NCBI GenBank assembly: GCA_002352055.1
Contig: DEHS01000031.1
Coordinates: 14,993 to 50,368, forward strand
Source of the DNA: Legionellaceae bacterium UBA2794
GTDB taxonomy: Bacteria > Pseudomonadota > Gammaproteobacteria > Legionellales > Legionellaceae
Direction of reading: 5' to 3'
Length of the DNA: 35,376 nucleotides
A program made the translations under genes and the position numbers. A model generated the notes under the pieces. That model made no database searches, was not told where the DNA came from, and saw only the letters and a program-made list of their open reading frames with translations. Positions within the stretch are counted from its first letter, which is position 1, and each line of letters opens with the position of its first letter. This document shows positions 1 to 8,510 of the stretch, one piece after another.

Positions 1-1234
1 AATAATGTTTTATACCTTGGAAAATAGCCTGGCTTAAACGGGTCTGATAACCAGGATTGGTAAGGTTTCTTTCTTCAATAGGATTCGAGATAAATCCGGT
101 TTCAACCAGAATAGAGGGAATGTCGGGAGATTTTAGTACCATAAATCGAGCCTGTTCCACTTTATTATTATGTAAATTGGTGAAATTATCGAGTTGATTT
201 AAAACCCTTCCGCCCATTTGTAATCCCGCATTGATTGTAGCTGTTTGCGATAAATCAATTAACACCGAGCGGACTACTCCATTGGTATCATCTAAATCAC
301 CAAGATTAACACCTCCAAGCTCAGAATAGTTTTCCTTTTCCGCAATCCACCGTGCGGCTTCACTGGTAGCACCACTTTGCGATAATGCAAAAACAGAGGC
401 ACCATTCGAATGAGGATTATTAAAAGCATCCGCATGAATAGAAACAAAAATATCACCATTATATTTTCTGGCAATATCAAGACGTTGTCTTAAGCCTACA
501 TAATAATCGCCTGAACGGGTTAATACAGCCCGCATTCCAGGTTGTCGGTCAATCAGTTGTTTTAGTCGTAACGTGATCGCGAGAACCACGTTTTTTTCCT
601 GACTATTTCGTGGACCGCGGGCACCTGGATCCTTGCCTCCATGCCCCGCATCAAGGACGACGATTACATCACGCAAATTTTTGCCCGGTGTATGAAACGC
701 CTTAATGGGTTGCTGAACTGTTCTTTCCTGCATGAGCTGGGCTGGCTGTACTTTAATGGGATTTTTATTTTGCTGAGTTATTTTAGCTACTGGATATTTG
801 GAGGCATTGGGTTTTGCTGGTTGCAACACGGCCTGATGCAGGCTCCCAACGCTTCCAGTCAAATCCACTTTAAGGCCATTAAAACCACCATTGGGATGCC
901 ATGGTGAGGAGGTGACTCGTACCTGCTGGTTCACATCAAACACCAAGCGCAAGGTTTTAGTATCCGAGGAACCACTCCGGACCTGCCTGATTAATGCATT
1001 TGTTAAACCCAATTGGTTTAGATTAGCACTCAAATGAGTATTGGTTAAATCGATAACGACACGATTAGGATTAGTCAGGGTAAACAGTTTGTGAGTAAAC
1101 GAACCATCGATAGTAAAAAATAAACTGGTGCTATCGGATTGTTGATTTACCGTAATATTTTTTAATTGGCCAGCATCCACAGCAGCACATATGCTCAAAA
1201 CCAGCCAAAAATGCAACGCTCGCATGATCATCAT
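1..1234 (-). CDS. amiB: N-acetylmuramoyl-L-alanine amidase, AmiB/AmiC type (3' end outside window)
   Basis: Periplasmic zinc amidase that cuts the amide bond between MurNAc and the stem peptide, used to split septal peptidoglycan. The frame is open from 1234 to the left edge (411 codons seen), so the C-terminus is missing. A short hydrophobic N-terminus (residues 5-19, LHFWLVLSICAA) looks like a signal peptide. Residues about 22-130 resemble an AMIN domain, followed by a Gln/Pro/Lys-rich linker. The Amidase_3 domain starts near 188 with VVLDAGHGGKDPGARG; His198, Glu213, His267 (SIHAD) and Glu378 (VETGFISNP) fit the zinc and catalytic positions. The start is the first ATG of ATGATGATCATG and overlaps the tsaE stop as ATGA, implying translational coupling. 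The nnrD-tsaE-amiB order matches E. coli yjeF-yjeE-amiB, where mutL usually follows. AmiB and AmiC cannot be separated without the C-terminus. Confidence 0.93.
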   Translation of the reverse strand, partial: MMIMRALHFWLVLSICAAVDAGQLKNITVNQQSDSTSLFFTIDGSFTHKLFTLTNPNRVVIDLTNTHLSANLNQLGLTNALIRQVRSGSSDTKTLRLVFDVNQQVRVTSSPWHPNGGFNGLKVDLTGSVGSLHQAVLQPAKPNASKYPVAKITQQNKNPIKVQPAQLMQERTVQQPIKAFHTPGKNLRDVIVVLDAGHGGKDPGARGPRNSQEKNVVLAITLRLKQLIDRQPGMRAVLTRSGDYYVGLRQRLDIARKYNGDIFVSIHADAFNNPHSNGASVFALSQSGATSEAARWIAEKENYSELGGVNLGDLDDTNGVVRSVLIDLSQTATINAGLQMGGRVLNQLDNFTNLHNNKVEQARFMVLKSPDIPSILVETGFISNPIEERNLTNPGYQTRLSQAIFQGIKHY

Positions 1235-1710
1235 TTACCCGCCAGGCACGCTAAAATTCTTTTGCCAGTATCGCTTAATGCCGCTATTTGCATCACGCGT
1301 CCAGCCCCCTTAATACTTAAGTTAAAACGAATATCAATATTAGGCAATGATTTTCCTGCATGTTCAGCCCATTCAATACAACAAATGGTGTTGGAACCAA
1401 AATAATCTCTAAACCCCAGGTACTCCAGTTCATCTTCATGATGGATACGATAAAGATCAAAATGATGAATGTGTATGTTCCCGGAGGAATAACTTTCAAC
1501 AAGGGAAAAGGTAGGACTTTTAATCGCAGAATTTATACCCAGCTTTTTGAACATAGCGCGAATTATGGTCGTTTTCCCAGTGCCTATGTCACCGCTAAAT
1601 GCGATAACTAATGGTGCTGATAAACATGCGGCCAGCTGAGAGGCAAATTCCTCGCTGGCATGTTCATTTTCCAAATCCAGGATGGCAGTATCGTGTGCTT
1701 TTTTTATCAT
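1231..1710 (-). CDS. tsaE: tRNA threonylcarbamoyladenosine biosynthesis ATPase TsaE
   Basis: Cytoplasmic P-loop ATPase that works with TsaB and TsaD to place threonylcarbamoyl on A37 of ANN-decoding tRNAs. The 159-residue product has a clear Walker A, GDIGTGKTT (residues 40-48), a switch-like SPTFSLVESY stretch and the family's HFDLYR and CCIEWAEHA motifs. Length is normal (E. coli YjeE is 153). Its ATG overlaps the nnrD stop as ATGA, and its TGA overlaps the amiB start in the same way, so the three genes are probably translated as a coupled set. Confidence 0.95.
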   Translation of the reverse strand: MIKKAHDTAILDLENEHASEEFASQLAACLSAPLVIAFSGDIGTGKTTIIRAMFKKLGINSAIKSPTFSLVESYSSGNIHIHHFDLYRIHHEDELEYLGFRDYFGSNTICCIEWAEHAGKSLPNIDIRFNLSIKGAGRVMQIAALSDTGKRILACLAGK

Positions 1711-3194
1711 TTAAAATTACAATTTAAAATTTTTGGCAGAAGGTTAAGCAAATCCGTAGCAATTATTCCAGTTTCACCCTGACTCTTGGCTATCATATCT
1801 CCAGCAACTGCATGAACCCAGACACCGACCGTTGCCGCATCAGATAAAGACAGTCCTTGAGCACAAAGGGCAGCGATGATACCAGTTAATACATCCCCCA
1901 TGCCAGCACTTGCCATACCTGGGTTACCTTTAGGACAAATATAGGTTGTTTTTTCAACATTTTGTATAATCGTACCTGCTCCCTTTAACACTACCACTCC
2001 GCCATATTGGCTTTGCAAACTATTTATGGATGCAAATCTATCCGCTTGGATGGTCTTTCCGGAACAGGAAAGCAAGGCACCTGCTTCTCCTGGATGAGGC
2101 GTTAATACCCAATTATCATCCAATTGCGGGAACTGAGCTAATAAACGTAAGGCAGACGCATCAATTACCATGGGAAGCTGTGAGGTGATAGCCGATAAAA
2201 ATAAAGCTTTTGCCCAATCACTCTCGCCAAGCCCGGGACCAATAACACAAATGGTCGCTTTGGCTAATAACGGTTCTAAATCCTCAGCACAATTAACCCC
2301 CCAGACCATCGCCTCAGGGAGTAATGCCAGAGCAGACTCGGCATATTCAGGCCTAGTGGCAATACTCACGGCCCCTGCGCCCGCACGAAGTGCAGCCTTT
2401 GCTGTCAAACTTACCGCACCAGGCATACCCATACCACTACCAATAATCAGCACATGGCCATAGTCTTCTTTATGCGAATTTTTTTTCCTGGCAGCCAAGG
2501 GTAATGGTACCATGTGTTCACATAATAAATACGCGTAGGGTTTCACCTGCGGCATTAACTTATCCAATTGTAAGTTGCGACAGTGAATATCACCGCAGTA
2601 ATCGGGGCCATCGAGAGTATACATACCCGTTTTCAAACCGATAAAGGTGATGGTATAAGTCGCTTCAACACAAAAATTTTCAACTTGTCCTGTATCCGCG
2701 TTGAGACCTGACGGGATATCCAAAGCAACGGTGGGTAAATTACTTGCGTTAATTTGTTGAATGGCTGTTGCAATGACTCCATGAACTGGACCTTTTAAAC
2801 CAATTCCCAGAAGGGCATCGACAATAAGATCTGTATCACTGTCCATAGGTTCATCGGCCGATTGACACTCCACTCCCGCATTAATTGCAGCCAAGGCGGC
2901 AAAACGTGCTGCAGAAGGAAGATCTTCCAGAGCTTTACATTGATAAACGATGACTGATAAACCATGCTCATGAGCTAGTCTTGCTAACACATATCCATCT
3001 CCGGCATTATTTCCACCACCACAAAATACGGCCAAATTACGCGCTTTAGGAAATAACTGTTGAACGAAAAAAAAAGCCTCGGCTCCGGCTCGCGACATTA
3101 ATTCATTTTCATTCAATTGATATAAGTTAGAAGCCTGCTGTTCAAAGGCTCTTATTTGTTCGCATTGATAAAGGGCATTTTCTGGTTTGAACAC
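1707..3194 (-). CDS. nnrD: Bifunctional NAD(P)H-hydrate epimerase / ADP-dependent NAD(P)H-hydrate dehydratase
   Basis: Repairs damaged NAD(P)H: the N-terminal YjeF_N domain (about 1-215) interconverts R and S hydrates, and the C-terminal carbohydrate-kinase-like domain (about 230-495) dehydrates the S form using ADP. Visible motifs are FCGGGNNAGDGYVLAR in the epimerase, VDALLGIGLKGPV, and GSGMGMPGAV, VIGPGLG, LTPHPGEAG and GMASAGMGDVLTG in the dehydratase. 495 residues is normal for the fused form. The start is GTG at 3194, with GGAG seven bases upstream; there is no better ATG. It is the first gene of the nnrD-tsaE-amiB set. Confidence 0.94.
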   Translation of the reverse strand: MFKPENALYQCEQIRAFEQQASNLYQLNENELMSRAGAEAFFFVQQLFPKARNLAVFCGGGNNAGDGYVLARLAHEHGLSVIVYQCKALEDLPSAARFAALAAINAGVECQSADEPMDSDTDLIVDALLGIGLKGPVHGVIATAIQQINASNLPTVALDIPSGLNADTGQVENFCVEATYTITFIGLKTGMYTLDGPDYCGDIHCRNLQLDKLMPQVKPYAYLLCEHMVPLPLAARKKNSHKEDYGHVLIIGSGMGMPGAVSLTAKAALRAGAGAVSIATRPEYAESALALLPEAMVWGVNCAEDLEPLLAKATICVIGPGLGESDWAKALFLSAITSQLPMVIDASALRLLAQFPQLDDNWVLTPHPGEAGALLSCSGKTIQADRFASINSLQSQYGGVVVLKGAGTIIQNVEKTTYICPKGNPGMASAGMGDVLTGIIAALCAQGLSLSDAATVGVWVHAVAGDMIAKSQGETGIIATDLLNLLPKILNCNFK

Positions 3195-3279
3195 CTGTTT
3201 GCTCCAAATTAGCTACTGTAAAAGAAAAGCACATTACAACCAGAGCTATTGAGGGTACTGATAAGTACCCTGCAATATT

Positions 3280-3675
3280 TTATTTAACTAATTTTAAAGA
3301 AGGCTTGTTTCTGGATGCAGCATCTGAATCTGGACTCGAAGAGGGAGGCGGCTCGTCCCCTTCTTCGATGGCAAAAGCTATGCCCTTGCCATTTTCCCGA
3401 GCGTAGATTTCTAAAACAGCATTTGGAGCTACGTAAATTTGCTCAGTCTGTCCGGAAAATCTCGCTGTAAAAACAATACGATCATTTTCCAGTAACAATC
3501 CCCGTGTCGCTGATGGAGAAATATTTAATACAATACGTTCATTGCGAATGTGCTCTTGTGGCACCTGAACTCCAGGGTAACTGGAATCAACCAGAATATA
3601 CGGCGTTAATTCATTATCAACAATCCAATCATAAAACGCACGAATTAAATAGGGTTTATTTGATGTCATTGCCAT
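3280..3675 (-). CDS. sspB: ClpXP protease specificity-enhancing factor SspB
   Basis: Adaptor that binds ssrA-tagged and other substrates and delivers them to ClpXP. The N-terminal substrate-binding domain (MTSNKPYLIRAFYDWIVDN, then PYILVD and VLNISPSATRGL) is typical. A low-complexity acidic and serine-rich linker (EEGDEPPPSSSPDSD) leads to the C-terminal LKLVK tail, which matches the conserved ClpX-docking motif. 131 residues; E. coli SspB is 165, with a longer linker. It starts immediately after the sspA stop (TAAATG), and a second in-frame ATG two codons later is an alternative start. Confidence 0.95.
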   Translation of the reverse strand: MAMTSNKPYLIRAFYDWIVDNELTPYILVDSSYPGVQVPQEHIRNERIVLNISPSATRGLLLENDRIVFTARFSGQTEQIYVAPNAVLEIYARENGKGIAFAIEEGDEPPPSSSPDSDAASRNKPSLKLVK

Positions 3676-4296
3676 TTAAGCTGCTCTTATTTGTCTCTCA
3701 GCGTCCGTCAAACTCGTTTGAAATGATTCACGTTTGAAAACTCGCTGCATGTATGCAATTAATCCTTTAAATTCTGGAGCAATATCAAGTCCCAGTTGGG
3801 GTAAACGCCATAATAAAGGAGCCAGGGCACAATCTAGTAAAGAAAACTCATCACTTAAAAAATAAGGCTTGTCAGCAAATACCGGATCAAGACTGGTTAA
3901 GCTTTCCAGCAAATTGGCTCGAGCCTGTTCTGCATTCTCATCTTTAAGGATGTAATTCATTAGATAATACCAGTCTTGTTCGATGCGGTGCATCATTTTA
4001 CGCGTTTCTGCACGAGCAACCGGATAAACAGGTAGTAATGGAGGATGAGGAAAACGTTCATCCAAATATTCCATAATAATTCGAGCCTCATAAAGAACCA
4101 GCTCGCGATCGATTAATGTAGGAACCGTACCGTAAGGATTTAAGGCGAGTAAATCCGCGCCAGGCTCATCCTGTTTTACTGCGAGGATTTCTACATTAAC
4201 GCCTTTCTCTGCAAGGACAATACGAACTTGATGGCTATACACGTCATCAACATCAGAAAATAAAGACATTATGGTGCGCTTTGCAACAATTGCCAT
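3676..4296 (-). CDS. sspA: Stringent starvation protein A, GST-fold RNA polymerase-associated protein
   Basis: Glutathione-transferase-like protein without GST activity that binds RNA polymerase and acts in stationary-phase and stress gene control. N-terminal thioredoxin-like part: TIMSLFSDVDDVYSHQVR, then NPYGTVPTLIDRELVLYEARIIMEYLDERFP, with the cis-Pro VPTL and the E-A/S-I/R segment of the family. The rest is the all-helical C-terminal domain. I start at ATG 4296 because AAGAGGAG sits six bases upstream; a TTG two codons earlier would overlap that site. Followed directly by sspB, as in other gammaproteobacteria. The 168 bases upstream, back to petC, hold no recognisable gene; no clear promoter was identified. 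Confidence 0.95.
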   Translation of the reverse strand: MAIVAKRTIMSLFSDVDDVYSHQVRIVLAEKGVNVEILAVKQDEPGADLLALNPYGTVPTLIDRELVLYEARIIMEYLDERFPHPPLLPVYPVARAETRKMMHRIEQDWYYLMNYILKDENAEQARANLLESLTSLDPVFADKPYFLSDEFSLLDCALAPLLWRLPQLGLDIAPEFKGLIAYMQRVFKRESFQTSLTDAERQIRAA

Positions 4297-4464
4297 TAGC
4301 AACTCCTCTTAATCATATTAGACTGCAAATGGACATAGTATCTACAGTTCAAAGACCAACATTCTACCACATTTTTACCCCTCTGGGTTATTTTATGAAG
4401 AAATACACTCATTTTTAATAATTTTTGATTTAAATATATGGCTCTGATTATCGAGCTTAATGCG

Positions 4465-5211
4465 CTAATGTATTTTACGCCAATAAGTTTTCTTGAGTAG
4501 ATACGCAACAATCAGGAAAAGACACAGAAAAGCGATTACCATAAATCCCAATCTATATCTTACCAGCTGAGCGGGCTCCCCTACATATGCCAGAAAGTTA
4601 ACCAGATCTTTGACAGCATTTTCGAATTCGGCAGGATACATTTCTCCCTGCTGCACTGTTAGTAAATAAGGCGAATGATTACCGTCCTTTTTTACTAATA
4701 TGGTTTTACCCATTAATGGCTCAAGTACATTAGGCATTGCCACATCGGGCATCAGAATATTATTTACTCCAAACGGACGAGAGTCATCGCTATAAAAACC
4801 CTGCAAATAATTAAATAACCACTGCGGCCCCCTATCTCGTGCGCTTAGGGACAAATCTGGAGGAACCATCCCAAACCATTGTTTTGCGTCTTCTGGAAGC
4901 ATGGCTATTTGAATCGGATCGTAAATTACGGCCTGGGTAAATATTAAATTGCTTTTAAGTAACTCTTCATCTACTTGCCCATCAAAAGTAGTTAATCCCA
5001 AATCCTCAGCCATGCGATTATACCGCATGTATTTTAAGGAATGACATCCTGAACAATAATTCATAAACAGCTGGGCGCCTCGCTGTAAGCTTTCTTTATC
5101 TTTGATATCAATGATTACTGACTTCAATGGAATAGCACTTTCAGATGCCCCCAAAGTCTGAACAGGTATTAAGAGTAAAAGAGAACAGATTATCCATATT
5201 TTTTTTATCAT
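4465..5211 (-). CDS. petC: Ubiquinol-cytochrome c reductase, cytochrome c1 subunit
   Basis: Membrane-anchored cytochrome c1 of complex III; passes electrons from the Rieske protein to soluble cytochrome c. An N-terminal signal peptide (about 1-21, with IICSLLLLIPV) is followed by a single haem site CSGCH (residues 53-57, with SLKYMRYNR after it). The conserved MVPPDLSLSARDRGP segment and a C-terminal membrane anchor (FMVIAFLCLFLIVAYLL) then KKTYW are present. 248 residues is normal for a gammaproteobacterial c1. Its ATG overlaps the petB stop by one base (TAATG), as expected for a bc1 operon. Confidence 0.97.
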   Translation of the reverse strand: MIKKIWIICSLLLLIPVQTLGASESAIPLKSVIIDIKDKESLQRGAQLFMNYCSGCHSLKYMRYNRMAEDLGLTTFDGQVDEELLKSNLIFTQAVIYDPIQIAMLPEDAKQWFGMVPPDLSLSARDRGPQWLFNYLQGFYSDDSRPFGVNNILMPDVAMPNVLEPLMGKTILVKKDGNHSPYLLTVQQGEMYPAEFENAVKDLVNFLAYVGEPAQLVRYRLGFMVIAFLCLFLIVAYLLKKTYWRKIH

Positions 5212-6422
5212 TATTTGGTTATCCGTAAGGGTACAGGGCGATAAGTTTCCATGCGCGTATAAAAAGGCATAAAAATAAAATAAGAAAAATATATGACTGT
5301 GCTTATTCGGGCTAAAAATAATAATAGGGGGGTAACGGGAGCTGTTCCCAAGTATCCTAATAACAAAAAACTAAATACGAATAATCCAAGACCTATTCTC
5401 GAGAACAGGCCCTTGTATCTCATCGATCGTACCGGACTTCGGTCAAGCCATGGTATAAAAAACAATAAAATAATAGCACCACCCATACAAGCAATACCAA
5501 TCAGTTTATTAGGTATCGCTCGTAATATGGCATAAAAAGGAGCCATGTACCAAACGGGCGCAATATGATCGGGAGTCACCATCGGGTTCGCTGGAACAAA
5601 ATTGGCATGCTCTAAAAAATAACCGCCCATCTCTGGAGCAAAGAACACGACAGAAAAAAATAAAATTAAGAAAACAAGCACTCCCACAAAATCCTTAACA
5701 GTATAGTAAGGATGAAACGGAATACCGTCTAAGGGTTTACCCTGTTCATTCAAAGTTTTTTTGATGTCAATTCCTTCTGGATTGTTCGATCCTACTTTGT
5801 GCAAAGCGACAATGTGAAGATACACTAAAAATAACATCATGATAGGGATGCCAATTACATGTAATGCAAAAAAACGTTGCAGAGTTGATGTAGCAATGGA
5901 AAAGTCACCTCGTAACCACACCACTAAAGTTTTCCCCACATAAGGGATAGCACCAAACAGAGAAGTAATAACTTCAGCCCCCCAAAAGGACATTTGCCCC
6001 CAAGGGAGCAGATAACCAAAAAAGGCTTCTGCCATGAGTAAAACGTAAAGAAACATTCCCAGTAACCACACTAATTCGCGCGGTTTTTGATATGAGCCAT
6101 ATAACAGGCCACGAAACATGTGAAAATAAATTACAATGAAAAATGCAGAGGCACCGGTAGAATGCATGTAGCGTAAAAGCCAGCCATAATTTACATCCCG
6201 CATAATATACTCTACTGAGGAGAAGGCCTGATCTGCGCTAGGAGTATAAAACATGGTGAGCCACAAACCAGTGACTAACTGATTCATAAGCACAACCAGT
6301 GCTAAAGAGCCAAAAAAATAAAAGAAATTAAAATTCTTAGGCGCATAATATTCACTAAAATGATCTTTCCACGTGCTGATTAATGGAAACCGTGCATCTA
6401 GCCAGGAAACAAATCCATTCAT
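5211..6422 (-). CDS. petB: Ubiquinol-cytochrome c reductase, cytochrome b subunit
   Basis: Polytopic core of complex III carrying both b haems and the quinol-oxidising and quinone-reducing sites. Two helices show the paired haem-ligand histidines (LRYMHSTGASAFF...YFHMFRG and RFFALHVIGIPIM...YLHIVALHK). The Qo motif is PVWY, the variant common in beta/gammaproteobacteria rather than PEWY. I start at the ATG giving MNGFVSWLDARFP: AGAGGG lies eight bases upstream and it begins just past the petA stop, whereas the longer frame start at 6449 would overlap petA by 23 bases. About 403 residues, eight predicted membrane spans. Confidence 0.96.
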   Translation of the reverse strand: MNGFVSWLDARFPLISTWKDHFSEYYAPKNFNFFYFFGSLALVVLMNQLVTGLWLTMFYTPSADQAFSSVEYIMRDVNYGWLLRYMHSTGASAFFIVIYFHMFRGLLYGSYQKPRELVWLLGMFLYVLLMAEAFFGYLLPWGQMSFWGAEVITSLFGAIPYVGKTLVVWLRGDFSIATSTLQRFFALHVIGIPIMMLFLVYLHIVALHKVGSNNPEGIDIKKTLNEQGKPLDGIPFHPYYTVKDFVGVLVFLILFFSVVFFAPEMGGYFLEHANFVPANPMVTPDHIAPVWYMAPFYAILRAIPNKLIGIACMGGAIILLFFIPWLDRSPVRSMRYKGLFSRIGLGLFVFSFLLLGYLGTAPVTPLLLFLARISTVIYFSYFIFMPFYTRMETYRPVPLRITK

Positions 6423-6426
6423 ATTT

Positions 6427-7050
6427 TTATCCCTCTTTTGCCTCTTCACCTATCACAATAGTATGTTCATCTTTAAAGTGATAAGGAGGAACTTCCAAAT
6501 TAATAGGTGCGGGAACACCCTTAAATACACGGCCGGAAAGATCAAAAGTTGAGCCATGACAAGGACAGAAAAAACCACCTGGCCAATCAGGTCCAAGCTC
6601 TCCCATACTGGGTTTGTATTTAGGGGAACACCCAAGATGAGTGCAAATACCAACAAGCACTAGATATTCAGGTTTGATGGAGCGATATTTATTTTGTGCA
6701 TAAACCGGTTGTTGTTCTACTAAGGATTCAGGATCTCGCAATTGCGGTTCGCTCGCACTTAGATGCTGTAACATCTCCTTGGTACGCCGAATAATCCATA
6801 CAGGTTTTCCTCGCCATTCAACAATAGCTTGCTCACCGGGTTCCATTCGGCTCAGATCTACCTGTAAAGGAGCACCAGCAGCTTGCGCTTTAGCACTGGG
6901 TAACCATGATGCCACGAAAGGAGTTAAAGCGCATACAGCACCTACTCCGCCTAAGACGCAAGTCGACTTCAGCAAAAACCGGCGTCGGTCTTCATCTTGC
7001 AATTCATTAAGGTCTTTATCATCCTGATTTATATCGGTAATTTTACTCAC
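6427..7050 (-). CDS. petA: Ubiquinol-cytochrome c reductase, Rieske iron-sulfur subunit
   Basis: Rieske 2Fe-2S subunit of complex III, oxidising quinol and reducing cytochrome c1. A twin-arginine-like RRRFLL (residues 22-27) precedes a hydrophobic stretch that serves as Tat signal and anchor. Cluster box 1 is CTHLGC (136-141) and box 2 is CPCHGS (162-167); Cys136, His138, Cys162 and His165 are the ligands, and Cys141 and Cys164 the disulfide. 207 residues is normal. The start is GTG at 7050, with CAGG nine bases upstream. First gene of petABC, with a promoter just upstream (7078-7105). Confidence 0.96.
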   Translation of the reverse strand: MSKITDINQDDKDLNELQDEDRRRFLLKSTCVLGGVGAVCALTPFVASWLPSAKAQAAGAPLQVDLSRMEPGEQAIVEWRGKPVWIIRRTKEMLQHLSASEPQLRDPESLVEQQPVYAQNKYRSIKPEYLVLVGICTHLGCSPKYKPSMGELGPDWPGGFFCPCHGSTFDLSGRVFKGVPAPINLEVPPYHFKDEHTIVIGEEAKEG

Positions 7051-7077
7051 CCTTATCTGCCTGATTTAGATAGCTTA

Positions 7078-7105
7078 GTTATAACAAAGAAATACGATTT
7101 TTCAA
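7078..7105 (-). promoter_or_regulatory. Sigma-70 promoter for petABC
   Basis: On the minus strand, TTGAAA (7105-7100) and TATAAC (7083-7078) are 16 bases apart, each one base from consensus. They lie between the rpsI terminator and the petA GTG, exactly where a separate petABC promoter is needed. Confidence 0.65.
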
Positions 7106-7134
7106 ACCGGTAGAAGAAACTATTTATTCTAAAT

Positions 7135-7164
7135 AAAAAAAAACCCCGCAATAGCGAGGTTTTT
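7135..7164 (-). terminator. Rho-independent terminator after rplM-rpsI
   Basis: On the minus strand ACCTCGC (7160-7154), loop TATT, GCGGGGT (7149-7143) is followed by a run of Ts down to 7135. Seven pairs, one of them T-G. It starts 15 bases beyond the rpsI stop and separates rplM-rpsI from petABC. Confidence 0.9.
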
Positions 7165-7178
7165 CCAAACAGAAAAAT

Positions 7179-7610
7179 TTAACGTTTGGAGTACTGAGTA
7201 GCACGACGTGCTTTGTGCAGACCCACTTTCTTTCTTTCAACACGACGAGAGTCACGAGTCAACAGACTGCGAGCACGAAGTTTTCTACGGAATGAATCTG
7301 GATTTGGCTCAGCATCTTTAGCCATGCCTTCTTCATCGTAAGCTACCAAGGCACGAGCGATACCTAAACGTACAGCACCAGCCTGACCAGAAACGCCGCC
7401 ACCTGCAACAGTTATGTATATATCAAACTTGTTAAGAAGATCAACAGTTTCTAAAGGCTGCATTACAACCATACATGAAGTTTCGCGACAGAAATATTCT
7501 TTCAAACTGCGATTGTTAACTTTTATCTCGCCTTTGCCTGGGCGTAAAAAAACACGAGCTGTTGAACTTTTTCTACGACCTGTGCCATAGTATTGCTTCA
7601 TCTCAGCCAT
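7179..7610 (-). CDS. rpsI: 30S ribosomal protein S9
   Basis: Small-subunit protein whose C-terminal tail reaches the P-site tRNA. Recognised from the YYGTGRRKSSTARVFLRPGKG N-terminus, the GGGVSGQAGAVRLGIARAL core, LTRDSRRVERKKVGLHKARR and the invariant QYSKR tail. 143 residues against about 130 in E. coli; the extra length is in the N-terminal and central parts. The ATG lies just after the rplM stop, the usual rplM-rpsI pair. Confidence 0.97.
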   Translation of the reverse strand: MAEMKQYYGTGRRKSSTARVFLRPGKGEIKVNNRSLKEYFCRETSCMVVMQPLETVDLLNKFDIYITVAGGGVSGQAGAVRLGIARALVAYDEEGMAKDAEPNPDSFRRKLRARSLLTRDSRRVERKKVGLHKARRATQYSKR

Positions 7611-7612
7611 TA

Positions 7613-8047
7613 TTATTCCTCAATCTCTAGTTGCTTGGGTTGTTGCGCAGTATGTGGATGATCGCTTCCAACATAAACTTTCAACTTACGATACATCTCT
7701 CTACCCAATGGATTTTTTGGTAACATACCTTTTACAGCGAGCTCGATAATTTTAACAGGATTTTTACCCTGTAATTTTTCGAAATTCACTGATTTGATAC
7801 CACCAGGAAAACCGGTATGGTCATAATACATCTTGTCTTTAAACTTACGGCCAGTCACTGTGACTTTTTCCGCGTTAGTTACAATAATGTAATCGCCGGT
7901 ATCAACATGGGGTGTAAACTCAGCTTTATGCTTGCCACGTAAACGACGGGCAATTTCAGTTGCTAAGCGACCCAAAACTTTATCGCTGGCATCGACCACT
8001 AACCAGTCACGTTTGACTTCATGGCCTTTGGCACTAAATGTCTTCAT
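7613..8047 (-). CDS. rplM: 50S ribosomal protein L13
   Basis: Early-assembly large-subunit protein. Family signatures: MKTFSAKGHEVKRDWLVVDA, VLGRLATEIARRLRGKHKAEFTPHVDTGDYI and MLPKNPLGREMYRKLKVYVG. 144 residues (E. coli 142). GGAG lies eight bases before the ATG. Transcribed with rpsI from the promoter at 8100-8128. Confidence 0.98.
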   Translation of the reverse strand: MKTFSAKGHEVKRDWLVVDASDKVLGRLATEIARRLRGKHKAEFTPHVDTGDYIIVTNAEKVTVTGRKFKDKMYYDHTGFPGGIKSVNFEKLQGKNPVKIIELAVKGMLPKNPLGREMYRKLKVYVGSDHPHTAQQPKQLEIEE

Positions 8048-8099
8048 TAATTTAACTCCGTACCGCCTAAATTGGTAATCTTTCTATCATGGACGGGCG

Positions 8100-8128
8100 A
8101 TTTTAACCAAAACAGAAACATCCTACAA
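8100..8128 (-). promoter_or_regulatory. Probable promoter of rplM-rpsI
   Basis: Minus strand TTGTAG (8128-8123), 17-base spacer, TAAAAT (8105-8100), in the gap between the ferredoxin gene and rplM. It would leave a leader of about 45 bases, which contains GGCGG and ends at the GGAG ribosome binding site. I saw no clear L13 operator. Confidence 0.5.
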
Positions 8129-8194
8129 GTAAAAAGGATAAAAATTTACAAACATTTATTAAATCCCTATAAAAACAGCATAATTTGCATCATA

Positions 8195-8506
8195 TCAATC
8201 AATTAAAAGAGCGTCTACGATCTTGCCCTCAACGATATGTTGTCTGATTATGAAATCTATGTCTTCATAAGAGGAATAGGTATACCACACTCCCTCAGGA
8301 TAAATAACGATACAAGGTCCTGAGCTGCAACGTCCCAGACAACCCGATTTGCTGACACGAATTTTTCCTGGCCCATGCATCTCCAACTCTAACAACCTGG
8401 TCTTCATGTAGGAAAAGAATTCTTCGCCCCCGGAATTGGCACAACATTGCTTGCCAGCAGGTTTTTGATTAGTACATAAAAGTACATGTTTGGCATAATA
8501 AGTCAA
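8195..8506 (-). CDS. Thioredoxin-fold [2Fe-2S] ferredoxin
   Basis: Small cytoplasmic protein of the thioredoxin-like 2Fe-2S ferredoxin family (the fold of NuoE and Shethna-type ferredoxins). Cysteines at 11, 21/22, 56 and 60 give the expected spacing C-x9/10-C ... C-x3-C, in LLCTNQ, KQCCANSG and SGCLGRCSSGPC; Cys65 is extra. 103 residues. The start is TTG at 8506: no in-frame ATG exists upstream of the first cluster cysteine, and AGGA at the end of ihfA serves as ribosome binding site about ten bases away. Immediately downstream of ihfA, so probably in the pheST-ihfA transcript. Its redox partner is unknown. Confidence 0.85.
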   Translation of the reverse strand: MTYYAKHVLLCTNQKPAGKQCCANSGGEEFFSYMKTRLLELEMHGPGKIRVSKSGCLGRCSSGPCIVIYPEGVWYTYSSYEDIDFIIRQHIVEGKIVDALLID

Positions 8507-8510
8507 AGAG

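Noticed and set aside
641..907. Plus-strand ORF of 88 codons
   Set aside because: Lies antisense to the AmiB linker and the start of its catalytic domain, with no ribosome binding site or recognisable motif.
1166..1611. Plus-strand ORFs opposite tsaE
   Set aside because: Shadows of tsaE in other frames; the minus-strand frame has the Walker A motif and coupled start and stop.
4296..4511. 71-codon minus-strand ORF between petC and sspA
   Set aside because: Runs from the petC end through the sspA leader, has no family resemblance, and its end overlaps the sspA start; more likely untranslated leader.
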